The translations under genes and the position numbers were made by a program. DNA of 64,000 nucleotides, taken from positions 1-64,000 of the forward strand of contig NZ_QTTN01000003.1 in NCBI RefSeq assembly GCF_003386535.1, read 5' to 3'. This stretch comes from Paenibacillus taihuensis. Its GTDB lineage: Bacteria > Bacillota > Bacilli > Paenibacillales > Paenibacillaceae. Below the pieces are notes generated by a model. The model saw only the letters and a program-made list of their open reading frames with translations, searched no databases and was not told where the DNA came from. This document shows, piece by piece, positions 44,040 through 52,540 of the stretch. Each line of letters opens with the position of its first letter. Position 1 is the first letter of the stretch.

Positions 44040-44795
44040 CTGGACATCAACGAAGATGTCGTGAGGCACTTGACGGAGCTGAGGCGAAGATTGCTTATTG
44101 TATCTGCCTGCTTCCTAGTGTCCATGTGCGGCGGCCTTTATTTGTCGCCCCGCATTTTGAAGTACATTAAATCGAGCTCGGCAGCTGCATCGGTAGAGTG
44201 GAACGTGTTCTCGTTCACGGACGGCTTGTTCATCTACTTACGGTGCGCTTTCTTGCTGGCGATTCTGTTCTCGCTGCCGGTGCTTCTCTATCAGACCTGG
44301 GCGTTCGTAAGACCAGGCCTCACATCCAAGGAGGCAAAAGGAACGCTTGCTTACGTGCCGTTCTCGTTCTTCTTGTTCCTCGGAGGCGTATCGTTCAGCT
44401 ACTTCCTCGTGTTCCCGATGATGCTCCGCTTCATGATGCAGATGAATCACACGATCGGGGCGACGGAAACATACGGCATTGACAAGTACTTTGTCTTTCT
44501 GTTCAGCGTCGTCTTCCCGCTGGGCGTCGCGTTCGAGATGCCGCTGGTCATGCTGTTCCTGACAAGGCTTGGCTTGCTGACACCGGAGCGGCTGAAGACA
44601 TCGCGCAAATACGCATACGTCGGCTTGGCTGTAGTCGGCGCCTGCATTTCGCCGCCGGATTTTGTCTCGCATCTGTCCGTGACAGTGCCGCTGCTCTTGC
44701 TGTTCGAGATTAGCGCGTTTCTGTCGAACCGTTTCGCACGGCGGCAAGCCGCGTCGGGATATCCATACCGAAGCCCAGACCCAGGTCCCGCATAA
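44040..44795 (+). CDS. tatC: Twin-arginine translocase subunit TatC
   Basis: TatC: HLTELRRRLLIVSACFLV at the N-terminus, six membrane segments, the FVRPGLTSKEAK and LFLTRLGLLTPERLKTSRKYAYVG loops, and ISPPDFVSHL. The usual start codon near the HLTELRRR motif would be GTG 44061, but nothing like a ribosome site precedes it. A GAGGTGA at 44027-44033 lies 6 nt before an in-frame CTG at 44040, giving a normal-length cytoplasmic tail LDINEDVVRHL, so I set the start there (251 residues; 244 from GTG). Forms the receptor for RR-signal proteins; the RR-bearing dehydrogenase subunit at 48544 is its obvious client. Confidence 0.9.
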   Translation: MDINEDVVRHLTELRRRLLIVSACFLVSMCGGLYLSPRILKYIKSSSAAASVEWNVFSFTDGLFIYLRCAFLLAILFSLPVLLYQTWAFVRPGLTSKEAKGTLAYVPFSFFLFLGGVSFSYFLVFPMMLRFMMQMNHTIGATETYGIDKYFVFLFSVVFPLGVAFEMPLVMLFLTRLGLLTPERLKTSRKYAYVGLAVVGACISPPDFVSHLSVTVPLLLLFEISAFLSNRFARRQAASGYPYRSPDPGPA

Positions 44796-44822
44796 AATCA
44801 CGATTGCAAAAGGAGAATGCAT

Positions 44823-45059
44823 ATGTTCAACAACATCGGTGTTTCAGGGTTAATCATTATTTTGCTCATCGCGCTCATTGTGTTCGGACCGGCCAAGCTG
44901 CCGATGCTGGGCCGCGCCTTCGGCGACACACTGCGCGAATTCCGCAGCTCGACCCGCGGAATTGTGGAGGAAGATACGCAGACGATGCAAGCGCCGGCTC
45001 CGGCACCGAATCCGGCTCCGATTGAGCTGGAGAGTAAGGATGGTCAGAAGCTGCTGTAG
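44823..45059 (+). CDS. tatA: Twin-arginine translocase subunit TatA
   Basis: 78 residues from the second ATG of ATGCATATG; AAGGAG is 7 nt before it and only 1 nt before the first. One membrane helix ([14 protein letters not shown]), the [15 protein letters not shown] hinge and amphipathic helix, then an Ala/Pro-rich tail. Forms the pore with TatC from the gene 27 bp upstream. A TatA-TatC pair without TatB is the normal minimal system in this phylum. Confidence 0.93.
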   Translation: MFNNIGVSGLIIILLIALIVFGPAKLPMLGRAFGDTLREFRSSTRGIVEEDTQTMQAPAPAPNPAPIELESKDGQKLL

Positions 45060-45111
45060 GATAGGCGGCGGTGGTTGAGTAGACAAGGTGTGAGGTTGAG
45101 TGGATAGGTGG

Positions 45112-45142
45112 AGCAGCAGCCTTAGGGTTGCTGCTTTTTTTT
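45112..45142 (+). terminator. Terminator after tatA
   Basis: AGCAGCAGCC pairs with GGTTGCTGCT around a TTAG loop, followed by eight T residues. A typical Rho-independent terminator. Confidence 0.88.
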
Positions 45143-45204
45143 CTGTGCACAATACAACCCCGAATGGTGTCTGAAAGCGGGGAAAGCCTATCTCGGAGGA
45201 GATA

Positions 45205-45763
45205 AATTAAAGTAACAATGCTGTTTCGGGAGCCGAGAGTTCCCGAAAGGCTCTCTCGGCGTCGAATACACGCCAAAAGCATGCCGAGAGAGCCGAAAAG
45301 GATCTCTCAGCGCCTGAATTAAAGTAACAATGCTGTTTCGGGAGCCGAGAGTTCCCGAAAGGCTCTCTCGGCGTCGAAAACGCGCCGAAAGCATGCCGAG
45401 AGAGCCGAAAAGGATCTCTCAGCGCCTGAATTAAAGTAACAATGCTGTTTCGGGAGCCGAGAGTTCCCGAAAGGCTCTCTCGGCGTCGAATACACGCCAA
45501 AAGCATGCCGAGAGAGCCGAAAAGGATCTCTCAGCGCCTGAATTAAAGTAGCAATGCTGTTTCGGGAGCCGAGAGTTCCCGAAAGGCTCTCTCGGCGTCG
45601 AAAACGCGCCGAAAGCATGCTGAGAGAGCCGAAAAGGATCTCTCAGCGCCTGAATTAAAGTAACAATGCTGATTCGGGAGCCAAGAGTTCCCGAAAGGCT
45701 CTCTCGGCGTCGAATACACGCCAAAAGCATGCCGAGAGAGCCGAAAAGGATCTCTCAGCGCCG
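45205..45763. repeat. 112-bp tandem repeat array, five copies in alternating variants
   Basis: Five head-to-tail units begin at 45205, 45317, 45429, 45541 and 45653, each exactly 112 bp. Copies 1, 3 and 5 share GAATACACGCCAAAAG and copies 2 and 4 share GAAAACGCGCCGAAAG, so the true unit may be 224 bp (pattern A-B-A-B-A). Each unit holds GCCGAGAG/CTCTCGGC and a second GAGAGAGCC/GGATCTCTC inverted repeat. A decayed part of a sixth copy follows (about 45763-45810). Open frames across it just follow the 112-bp period shift and are not genes. Confidence 0.93.
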
Positions 45764-45818
45764 GGATCTAAGCAACCATCAAGTTTCAGTGAGGCGAGAG
45801 CTAATCTCGATAAGTAGT

Positions 45819-46356
45819 TCACCGGTTAACGTTGTACCCGCGGATTTTATGAACGCCTTCCCCAGCAGGGAGCAACTTTTTCTTAATGGTCATCCGATGA
45901 AGTACCTGATAAGTAACTTTTTTTGAGAGCTGCAGCAGCTCCATCACATCACGAGGGCGAAGCGGGCGGTCTAGTCGTAATGCATGGCGGAGAATCTCGG
46001 CTTCGATGATATCGTCGATGCTGCCGTTCGACGACCGGCTGCCGCCGAGCCAGCAGCCCATGAATTGCTGCAGCATTTGTTCGCACATCCGCGGCCGATC
46101 GCTGACGTCGTCGTAGGCGAAGCGGAGGATTTGCCAACCGTCATGCGAAGTCCAGGAAGCGCGAACCGTCCTTGAAGTCTGCTGCCTCATACTCTGCTTG
46201 AAGCTGGTCGAAGCTTCGAAAAGCGGGATACCACACCTGCTGTAAAAACATTTTCTCTGCATGACCATGCCCCTCCGTGAGCCGATGTCGCCTATCCCCT
46301 TGAGCGCTGCTAAGTTGCTCTCCGAACCATTGCTGATATGCCATCTGAAAGTTCAT
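45819..46356 (-). pseudogene. Broken DUF559/endonuclease-like gene
   Basis: Two minus-strand pieces belong to one protein. The first starts at 46356 behind a good GGGGAG site (8-nt spacing), reads MNFQMAYQQWFGEQLSS and, after EYEAADFKDGSRFLDFA, hits a stop at 46141. The second, in another frame, resumes as DGWQILRFAYDDV and runs to 45819 with an HTH-like end (RPRDVMELLQLSKKVTYQVL). Intact relatives that I recall have about 45 residues between these blocks (an IDGYGPH-type stretch) as part of a PD-(D/E)xK-like fold. So an internal deletion of length not divisible by three inactivated it. Family recall is from memory. Confidence 0.7.
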
Positions 46357-46387
46357 TCACACTACTCCCCTCGCTAACTAAATAAAA

Positions 46388-46436
46388 ACCGCCCCATCCG
46401 GAACACGTCGTGTCCGAAAAGAGCGGTGTGTGCTTC
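46388..46436 (-). terminator. Minus-strand terminator downstream of the dehydrogenase gene
   Basis: Read on the minus strand, an outer CCGC/GCGG pair encloses GGACAC/GTGTTCC and is followed by TTTTTATTTAG. It probably ends the transcript coming from the GMC gene. Confidence 0.5.
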
Positions 46437-46750
46437 ACAACCGTATGAATTTGATTCAAAGATATCATAAGTACTGGAAATTGAAAAGTAGTTGGTGGAG
46501 CGGGAGCTATCTTGGGAACGGGTGAAGTAGGATCACAGATTGCGGTTTAGGAAAGGGTTTCCGAGCGGGTAAGTTGAGGGTTTGCAGGAAAGTGGGGGAG
46601 GAGAGTAGGGAAAGGGTGAAGGTAAGCGGGAAGTTGAAGGGAAATGTAACTAGGTTGGGGGAGCAACTGGAACAAGAGTAGATTTGGTGTAAGTAGGTGT
46701 TTCTGGTGATAGTGCTAGGTGAGATTAGGCTTATACTGTAGAAGCAATTA
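46437..46750. other. Non-coding gap, nothing recognised
   Basis: About 310 bp, purine-rich on the plus strand, with no credible ORF, RNA gene or repeat. Only the hairpins at its two ends are notable. Confidence 0.6.
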
Positions 46751-46784
46751 AGGGCCCTATCCAATAAAGGATAGAGCCCTTTTT
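46751..46784. terminator. Terminator hairpin beside the GMC gene stop
   Basis: AGGGCCCTATCC (46751-46762) and GGATAGAGCCCT (46769-46780) form a 12-bp stem with loop AATAAA, one G-A mismatch. TTTTC follows on plus; minus has TTAATT. It sits 20 bp from the stop of the minus-strand oxidoreductase gene. Confidence 0.7.
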
Positions 46785-46803
46785 CGCCCAAGTGAAAACT
46801 CAC

Positions 46804-48519
46804 TCAAACAAGCAAGCCGCCTTTCTTCCGGTAGTTCAATATCCCTTCAGCCGTCCGGTAAGCGAGCGCGCCGACGGTGTTGGTCGGGTTGTAGCCGGCG
46901 TTCTGAGGGAAGGAGCTTGCGCCGACGACGAATACATTCTCCGCGTCCCACATTTGGCAGTAGTTGTTGACCGCCGAGCTTCCGGCATCGGCCCCCATAA
47001 TGACACCGCCTGTATTGTGAGTCGACTGGTACGTCATGATCTCGTACGGGCCTAGCTCCTTCAGGTAGTCGATTTTGTCTGCGCCCATTTCCTTCATAAT
47101 ATCCGAGCATTTGAGCGCTAGAAATTTCGCCAGCTCCCGGTCCTGTTCCTCGAAGTCGAACGTAATCCGGATCAGCGGGTCGCCGAACGCATCCTTGTAG
47201 GTCGGATCAAGGTCCAAGTAATGATGCTGGTAAGACATCGAAGAGCCTTGCGTGCCGATGCTGAGCGTCTGGTTCGCATATTTGATGGAATTCGCCTTAA
47301 ACTCCTTGCCCCACGTCGCAGTGCCCGAAGGAACGGGGTTGTTCTGAATCGGCCTTGCTCCCGCTTGAGCCAGCGTAATAACGCCGCCGTGGATAAAGTT
47401 CAGGCCGCTATGGTCAAAGTTGTCGCCATTATAGTCATCGAGCGAAACGCCAAGCGCGCCAGCACCAGCGTAGGTATTAAACTGCTCCTTCTCGAAGAAG
47501 CCCGCCGCGCCGCCTTTGACAACTTGATACGCATAGTTTTTACCAATGGCGCCTCTGCCGGTGGAAGGGTCGTACGCCTTGCCGAGCCCGGAGAGAAGGA
47601 GCAGCCGCGTATTGTTGAACACATAGCTCGCAACGACGACAATATCGGCAGGCTGAATAATTTCTTCGCCTGTCGTTACGTCGATATACATGACGCCGGT
47701 CGCTTTGCCGTTCTTATGTATGACCCGTCTCACATCGGAATGGCTGCGAATCTCGAACTTGCCGGTTTTGTTCGCGACAGGGATGACCGTGACGACGGGA
47801 TCGGCCTTCGCGCCATACTCGCAGCCGAAGCGCTCGCAGTAGCCGCAATATTGACAGGCGACGCGGGCGATGCCATCCGGATTCGTATAATTTTCCGACA
47901 AGTTGGCGGATGGCAGAGGATAAGGATGGAGCTTGAGCTTCGTCGTCACATCCGTGAACTTCTGCAGCGAAGGAGATTGCTTCATCGGAGGCGTCGGATA
48001 CGGATTGGTTCTTTTGCCGCCGAGCGGGTTCGGAGATCCGGAGATGCCAGCCGTCTTCTCGAACTTGTCGTAATACGGCTCCATCTCATCATACGTAATG
48101 CCCCAGTCCTGAATGGACATGCCGGCTGGAAGCTTGTTTTTGCCATATCGTTCAATCGTTTTGCTGCGAATTTGAAAATCATACGGCAAGAAGCGGTACG
48201 TATGCCCGTTCCAGTGGACGCCAGAGCCGCCAAGCCCAGTGCCAATCAAGAATGAGCCGTAAGAGCGCATCGGCAGGGCGCGGACCTTCTCATTGCTGCG
48301 GAACGTGATCGTTTCCTTCGATAAGTCTTGGAACAGCTCATAACGGAGCGCATAGCGCAGTTCATCATGAACCATGAAATAATCCTCGGTTTTCCGTTCC
48401 TTCCCGCGCTCAAGGCCAACGACGTTAAGCCCGGCCTTCGTGAGCTCGGCTGCGATAATGCCGCCTGACCAGCCGACGCCGGCGATCACGACATCTGTTT
48501 TCGGTAATGTTTTTGCCAT
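46804..48519 (-). CDS. GMC-family dehydrogenase, gluconate/sugar dehydrogenase large subunit
   Basis: 571 residues. FAD loop DVVIAGVGWSGGIIAAELT at 9-27, GTGLGGSGVHWNG (FAD contact), and the C-terminal GMC block STHNTGGVIMG and NPTNTVGALAYR, carrying the catalytic His and Asn. A cluster ACQYCGYCERFGC lies around residue 220, with four Cys suitable for an iron-sulfur centre. It has no signal peptide of its own; known enzymes of this type ride out with the RR-bearing subunit 3, encoded 24 bp upstream. Substrate could be gluconate, glucose, sorbitol or similar; the family name is no proof. RBS AAAGGAG. Confidence 0.9.
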   Translation of the reverse strand: MAKTLPKTDVVIAGVGWSGGIIAAELTKAGLNVVGLERGKERKTEDYFMVHDELRYALRYELFQDLSKETITFRSNEKVRALPMRSYGSFLIGTGLGGSGVHWNGHTYRFLPYDFQIRSKTIERYGKNKLPAGMSIQDWGITYDEMEPYYDKFEKTAGISGSPNPLGGKRTNPYPTPPMKQSPSLQKFTDVTTKLKLHPYPLPSANLSENYTNPDGIARVACQYCGYCERFGCEYGAKADPVVTVIPVANKTGKFEIRSHSDVRRVIHKNGKATGVMYIDVTTGEEIIQPADIVVVASYVFNNTRLLLLSGLGKAYDPSTGRGAIGKNYAYQVVKGGAAGFFEKEQFNTYAGAGALGVSLDDYNGDNFDHSGLNFIHGGVITLAQAGARPIQNNPVPSGTATWGKEFKANSIKYANQTLSIGTQGSSMSYQHHYLDLDPTYKDAFGDPLIRITFDFEEQDRELAKFLALKCSDIMKEMGADKIDYLKELGPYEIMTYQSTHNTGGVIMGADAGSSAVNNYCQMWDAENVFVVGASSFPQNAGYNPTNTVGALAYRTAEGILNYRKKGGLLV

Positions 48520-48543
48520 AGCTGACTCCTTTCCTTTGCTAAG

Positions 48544-49392
48544 CTAATGTGCGGCCAAGTGATCCTGCAGGCTGCTTGGCTCAAGCTTCGTAAATCCTTT
48601 ATCGATCGATGCAGCATAGCCCATCTGGTTGCCCGGGTAGCTGCGCATCCGCCAGCCGCCCATATTGATATTGCCGCCGTATAGCGGATCGCTGTATGCG
48701 CCTTCGAGCGTATTGGAGCGAAGCGTTTTGAAGAAGCCGCTTGCTGAAATTGTGGTCAGCTTCGCCGTGTCGGACTCGAAGTCCTTAAGCACAGCATCCA
48801 TTTCTTCCGGCGCAAGGGAAGGGAAGCTCTTCTGGTACTTGCTGTTGCTGTAGTTGTCCATCTCGCGAAGGCCGATCTCGTAGATTTCGCGCCGCTTCAG
48901 CCGGCCTTGGTAGCCCTGCTCCTTCTCCCCGGAATAGAAAGGCGGGCTCATATAATCGCGCGCATTGAAGCCGTAATCGCCGGCCAGCTGATGATCGATG
49001 AAGAACGCAACGCCAAGCGTTTTGGCGCCAGGGCCGTTCTCATCCTCCGGAAAGATGCGCTCTGCCGCGCTTTCGACGATTCGGAACTGCTCTTGCGTGA
49101 AGAACATCAAAGCACGGTTATAGTTGCGTGCTTCCTCCGTGGTACCGCCTGCGTTCGTCGCCGGCTTTCCAGTGTTCGTGTTGTTGCTGCTTTCGTTGTT
49201 ATTCGTTTTATTGCCGCAGCCGATGAGCGAGGCTAGAGCGCCGCCGACAACCAAGGTGCCTAGCGTATAGCCGGTCGTCTTCAGAAATTTACGGCGCGAA
49301 TTGCTGTCGATCGACTCCTCGGAAACGGATTGCTCAGTGGACATAGGGTCTTGTGACTGTTCGGACAGGTGATCTTGATCGGTTTGAGTCAA
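48544..49392 (-). CDS. Gluconate 2-dehydrogenase subunit 3 family protein, Tat-exported lipoprotein
   Basis: 282 residues from TTG 49392 (GGAGGG 7 nt upstream). The signal reads SRRKFLKTTGYTLGTLVVGG with a twin-arginine motif, and ends LIGC, a lipobox, so it should be a Tat-dependent lipoprotein. The mature part has LMFFTQEQFRIVESAAERIFPEDENGPGA, which is the signature of gluconate 2-dehydrogenase subunit 3. It carries the GMC subunit across the membrane and anchors it. TatC and TatA are encoded 4 kb away on the other strand, in the same small neighbourhood as the cytochrome. Confidence 0.92.
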   Translation of the reverse strand: MTQTDQDHLSEQSQDPMSTEQSVSEESIDSNSRRKFLKTTGYTLGTLVVGGALASLIGCGNKTNNNESSNNTNTGKPATNAGGTTEEARNYNRALMFFTQEQFRIVESAAERIFPEDENGPGAKTLGVAFFIDHQLAGDYGFNARDYMSPPFYSGEKEQGYQGRLKRREIYEIGLREMDNYSNSKYQKSFPSLAPEEMDAVLKDFESDTAKLTTISASGFFKTLRSNTLEGAYSDPLYGGNINMGGWRMRSYPGNQMGYAASIDKGFTKLEPSSLQDHLAAH

Positions 49393-49521
49393 CAGTTGTC
49401 CCTCCTGAAAATGGTTTTCCTGAACGTACGGTTATTATTTTCCAAGCGAGCATGAATATTCATTTCGAGGGCAAGGATATGCTAACGACAACAACGAGCC
49501 TTACGCAGGGAGGTTTTTTCA

Positions 49522-50208
49522 GTGAAATCGAAATTAATGATCGTGTCAGCAGCAGGCGCGCTGCTTCTTCTAGGCGGCTGTGCGACTGCAAAAACGGAAG
49601 TGAAACAGCAGAGTGCAAATGCGGCGCATAAACTCCACGAGGCGGCGGCAAGAGATCCTTATGTGATCCCGTCTGCTCACGGCGTAAAAACGATGACGAC
49701 GAACCGTCAAGGCAGCACGACGAACGGAATGGGCACGACGGTGTACAGCATGATCGGCAGCTCAGGACTGCATTCCACGGGATTCTCTGCGCATCTGGAA
49801 TCGCGGCTGAGCGGCGTCGGCATCTCCGACGTGCGCGTGTTTGTTTTCGATGATACGGTTGTGCTTGCGACGGACAAGCGGACCCCGAATGCTTCGCAGT
49901 ACGACGATGTGCAGCGGAAGCTGCTTAGCCCGAATGAAGGGATCTCAGGCAAAGGCTCCACTCCTGGCCATGGCCTCGGCGGAATGTCGGGAACGGATAC
50001 GTCAAGCCATGATAACCTGACGCTGGCTGCGGACAAGATTCAAGAGTTTATGGGCGGGAAGGTCAAAGTCTACACTGTGGAAAGCGCGAAGGCGGTCCAG
50101 ACGATCGAGCAAATCCGGGCAGACGCGACAGCGGACAAGCTTGCACCGGCGAAGCTTGCCGGAGAAATTCAGTCCCTGCTGCAAATCGTAGAGAGTCAGG
50201 GACATTAA
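49522..50208 (+). CDS. YhcN/YlaJ-like sporulation-type lipoprotein
   Basis: 228 residues from GTG (GGGAGG 8 nt upstream). Lipobox LGGC (C20). The central ESRLSGVGISDVRVFVFDDTVVLATD segment resembles the YhcN/YlaJ family of spore coat/cortex lipoproteins, which have a small alpha/beta BON-like unit, and the second unit is AADKIQEFMGGKVKVYTVESAKAVQTI. Between them lies a Gly/Ser-rich insertion (about 137-160). Function in the family is poorly known. Divergent from the dehydrogenase operon over 129 bp. Confidence 0.75.
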   Translation: MKSKLMIVSAAGALLLLGGCATAKTEVKQQSANAAHKLHEAAARDPYVIPSAHGVKTMTTNRQGSTTNGMGTTVYSMIGSSGLHSTGFSAHLESRLSGVGISDVRVFVFDDTVVLATDKRTPNASQYDDVQRKLLSPNEGISGKGSTPGHGLGGMSGTDTSSHDNLTLAADKIQEFMGGKVKVYTVESAKAVQTIEQIRADATADKLAPAKLAGEIQSLLQIVESQGH

Positions 50209-50252
50209 CGATCAACGATTAACGCTCAGCGCTCAATAATGCACGAGATTGA

Positions 50253-50279
50253 AGTCCACGCACTACGTGGGCTTTTTTT
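50253..50279 (+). terminator. Terminator after the YhcN-like gene
   Basis: AGTCCACG (50253-50260), loop CACTA, CGTGGGCT (50266-50273), followed by six T. Confidence 0.85.
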
Positions 50280-50373
50280 GCTATGACCGTTTACACAAAG
50301 CATATATTGCGTTCATATAATCCGAAATCAGCTTTTATATAATGGGGTGGTTGGTCTGAAATAAGCGAAAACG

Positions 50374-51015
50374 ATGAGTAGGGTGGTAGTTCACATCTTA
50401 AAGAAGCATGATTTGCACGACTGCCGTTCACTGTATGATTTGATGGTGGATCCAGCGGTTTTTCCATTCGTCCGTCACAAAAGCCAATCCTACGAACAGT
50501 ATCTTTTCACTACCAAACAGCTCATCGTGGAAGAAGAATCGCAAGGGACATGTATTTCTAGAACGATCGTGAACGAGCAGGCTGCGCCCATCGGCACGAT
50601 TCAGCTCTATAACATTACGGACCGAACAGGCTTTCTGGCAACCTGGATTGGTGCACCTTATTTCGGCCAAGGGTATAATGGGCGGGCGAAAGAGGATTTC
50701 TTCAGCGAGCTCTTTCTTGAAAACGGAATCGAGACGGTCTACTTGAAGGTCCGCAAGCAAAATATCCGCTCGAAGAAGGCGGTAGAGAAGCTCTCGTATG
50801 TTCAGCTAGCTAATGAGAGGAAGCCTCAAGTCTATCAGTCGATTAACGAGTCTGAGCCGATCTATGATCTCTATCAAGTGGAGCGGGCAGCCTTCTTAGC
50901 TAGCCGCGCTCGAACGAAAGTCATGGAATGCCGGATGACAAGAGGCTGGTCCGATTGCCGAATTCACCGTCAATATGCGGCGGGTGAAGAGCACTCGTCC
51001 TTACATCCTTGGTAA
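50374..51015 (+). CDS. GNAT-family N-acetyltransferase (RimJ/RimL type)
   Basis: 213 residues. PIGTIQLYNITDRTGFLATWIG followed by YFGQGYNGRAKEDF is the acetyl-CoA binding strand-loop-helix of GNAT enzymes, and ETVYLKVRKQNIRSKKAVEKL the C-terminal part of the RimJ/RimL branch. Residues after about 165 lie beyond the usual domain and look unstructured. Substrate not evident. The ribosome site before the ATG is weak, so the true start could be a little different. Confidence 0.82.
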   Translation: MSRVVVHILKKHDLHDCRSLYDLMVDPAVFPFVRHKSQSYEQYLFTTKQLIVEEESQGTCISRTIVNEQAAPIGTIQLYNITDRTGFLATWIGAPYFGQGYNGRAKEDFFSELFLENGIETVYLKVRKQNIRSKKAVEKLSYVQLANERKPQVYQSINESEPIYDLYQVERAAFLASRARTKVMECRMTRGWSDCRIHRQYAAGEEHSSLHPW

Positions 51016-51104
51016 GGTCAAAAATGGAAAGTGTTAACAAGAGGAGAAATGGCTGGATGGGGCGAATAGTTGGGTAATCATTTCCGCGAGGGTGGAGAAC
51101 TCAA

Positions 51105-52364
51105 TTGGCGCAAATTTTGCAGAGCATCATGGGCAACTTTATGTTTATTTGCATTCCATCCATTCTTTATTTCGTATTCTGGACGAAGTATGGCGAGAAA
51201 GCTGGCAAGATGCAGAAGCTCGTACTACTTCTATTCTTAGGGATAACCTTGGTCCTGTGCATGACCTTTCCTTATGATTATGAATCACGATACCGGCTGG
51301 ATTTCAGACTTATTCCGCTAGTGCTCGGTGTATTGTACGGCGGTCCTTGGGTTGGAGGCGCGCTTCTTGCTATTCTGGCTGCCTACCGCTGCATGATCGG
51401 CATCAATGATGGTACATATTTTTCGGTTTTATCGGCTGCTATTACTTACCTCAGTCTGATCCTCATTATGAAGAAAGTCCGATTGAATAACCGCAAAAAA
51501 CTATTTGTCGCACTTATCGGATCTGCTGTATTATTTCCAGTCTCGCTGCAAGTGACGTGGGTTAGTCTGCACTATATCGAACTGAGAGATACGCTGCGTC
51601 TTACGATATTCAAAGTTATTGAATTCTCCGCCATCTGGGTAACCGTCTATCTCGTCGAGCTGTTTTGCAATCACATTCGAATTCGGATGGAGCTGCAAGA
51701 GATCGAGAAGATGAGGGTCATTAGCCAGATTGCAGCTAGTGTATCGCACGAAATTCGTAACCCGCTCACGACAGTGAAAGGTTTATTGCAATTGTTCAAG
51801 GAGAAGGAGCTTCCGGCGGATAAGCGTGCGAACTTGACCGATGTTGCGCTGCATGAGCTGACTACGGCGATTAATATCATTAGCGATTATCTCACCTTTG
51901 CCAAGCCGCAAATTGCCAAAATGACGCCGCTCGATCTGTCCACGGAGCTGCAGCAGGTAGTGAGTGTATTGACGCCATATGCCAACATGCAGCAAGTGGC
52001 GCTTACGATTGATGTTGACTCCAATCAGCCGATTCTCGGCGACAGCCAGCAGTTCCGCCAAAGTCTCATCAATCTCGTCAAGAACTGTATCGAAGCCTCG
52101 TCCAATGGGAAAGTCGATCTCACCGTGGTTATGAGAAAGGGAGCCGTCGTCATCCGCATACAGGATACGGGCTGCGGCATGACCGAGGATCAGATTGGCC
52201 GGCTCGGCACGCCTTATTACTCCACGAAGGAGAAGGGAACAGGTCTCGGCACGATGGTCGCATTCAGCATCATTCGGGCGATGAACGGGACGATCCATGT
52301 GGAGAGCGAAGTGAATAAGGGGAGTTTGTTCGAGATTTCGTTCCCGATTGAGGATAGTGCGTAG
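51105..52364 (+). CDS. Membrane histidine kinase, 5TM receptor (KinB/KinD-like)
   Basis: 419 residues from TTG with GGTGGAG 7 nt upstream. The N-terminal 190 residues hold five or six membrane helices in the style of 5TM-5TMR_LYT sensors, including LDFRLIPLVLGVLYGGPWVGG. Then a HisKA helix SVSHEIRNPLTTVKGLLQLF with the phospho-acceptor His, and an ATPase domain with LINLVKNCIEAS, IQDTGCGMTEDQI and STKEKGTGLGTMV. This matches sporulation-initiation kinases of the phosphorelay rather than YesM kinases, and no response regulator gene is adjacent, as is usual for those. Confidence 0.9.
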   Translation: MAQILQSIMGNFMFICIPSILYFVFWTKYGEKAGKMQKLVLLLFLGITLVLCMTFPYDYESRYRLDFRLIPLVLGVLYGGPWVGGALLAILAAYRCMIGINDGTYFSVLSAAITYLSLILIMKKVRLNNRKKLFVALIGSAVLFPVSLQVTWVSLHYIELRDTLRLTIFKVIEFSAIWVTVYLVELFCNHIRIRMELQEIEKMRVISQIAASVSHEIRNPLTTVKGLLQLFKEKELPADKRANLTDVALHELTTAINIISDYLTFAKPQIAKMTPLDLSTELQQVVSVLTPYANMQQVALTIDVDSNQPILGDSQQFRQSLINLVKNCIEASSNGKVDLTVVMRKGAVVIRIQDTGCGMTEDQIGRLGTPYYSTKEKGTGLGTMVAFSIIRAMNGTIHVESEVNKGSLFEISFPIEDSA

Positions 52365-52390
52365 CGAAAGCGATTCAAGAAATAGTGAAG

Positions 52391-52421
52391 CAGGCGAAGC
52401 GAACTTCGGCCTGTTTTTTTT
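52391..52421 (+). terminator. Terminator after the 5TM histidine kinase gene
   Basis: CAGGCGAAG pairs with CTTCGGCCTG (one bulged G), loop CGAA, then eight T. Confidence 0.85.
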
Positions 52422-52540
52422 GTTGAATTGATAGATTTTAGTATATGTTATATAACTCTTTATGTATTATACGTTGATAGACCTCATTTCATATAATTAT
52501 AGAGATAATCTATAATTGATAACCCTTAACCGAGCGATCC

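Noticed and set aside
45188-45730. Overlapping 68-99 codon minus-strand frames in the tandem repeat
   Set aside because: They repeat with the 112-bp unit, lack ribosome sites and have no family likeness; the array is non-coding.
45205-45763. Possible CRISPR array
   Set aside because: The repeats are 112 bp and contiguous, with no unique spacers, and no cas genes are present in the window.
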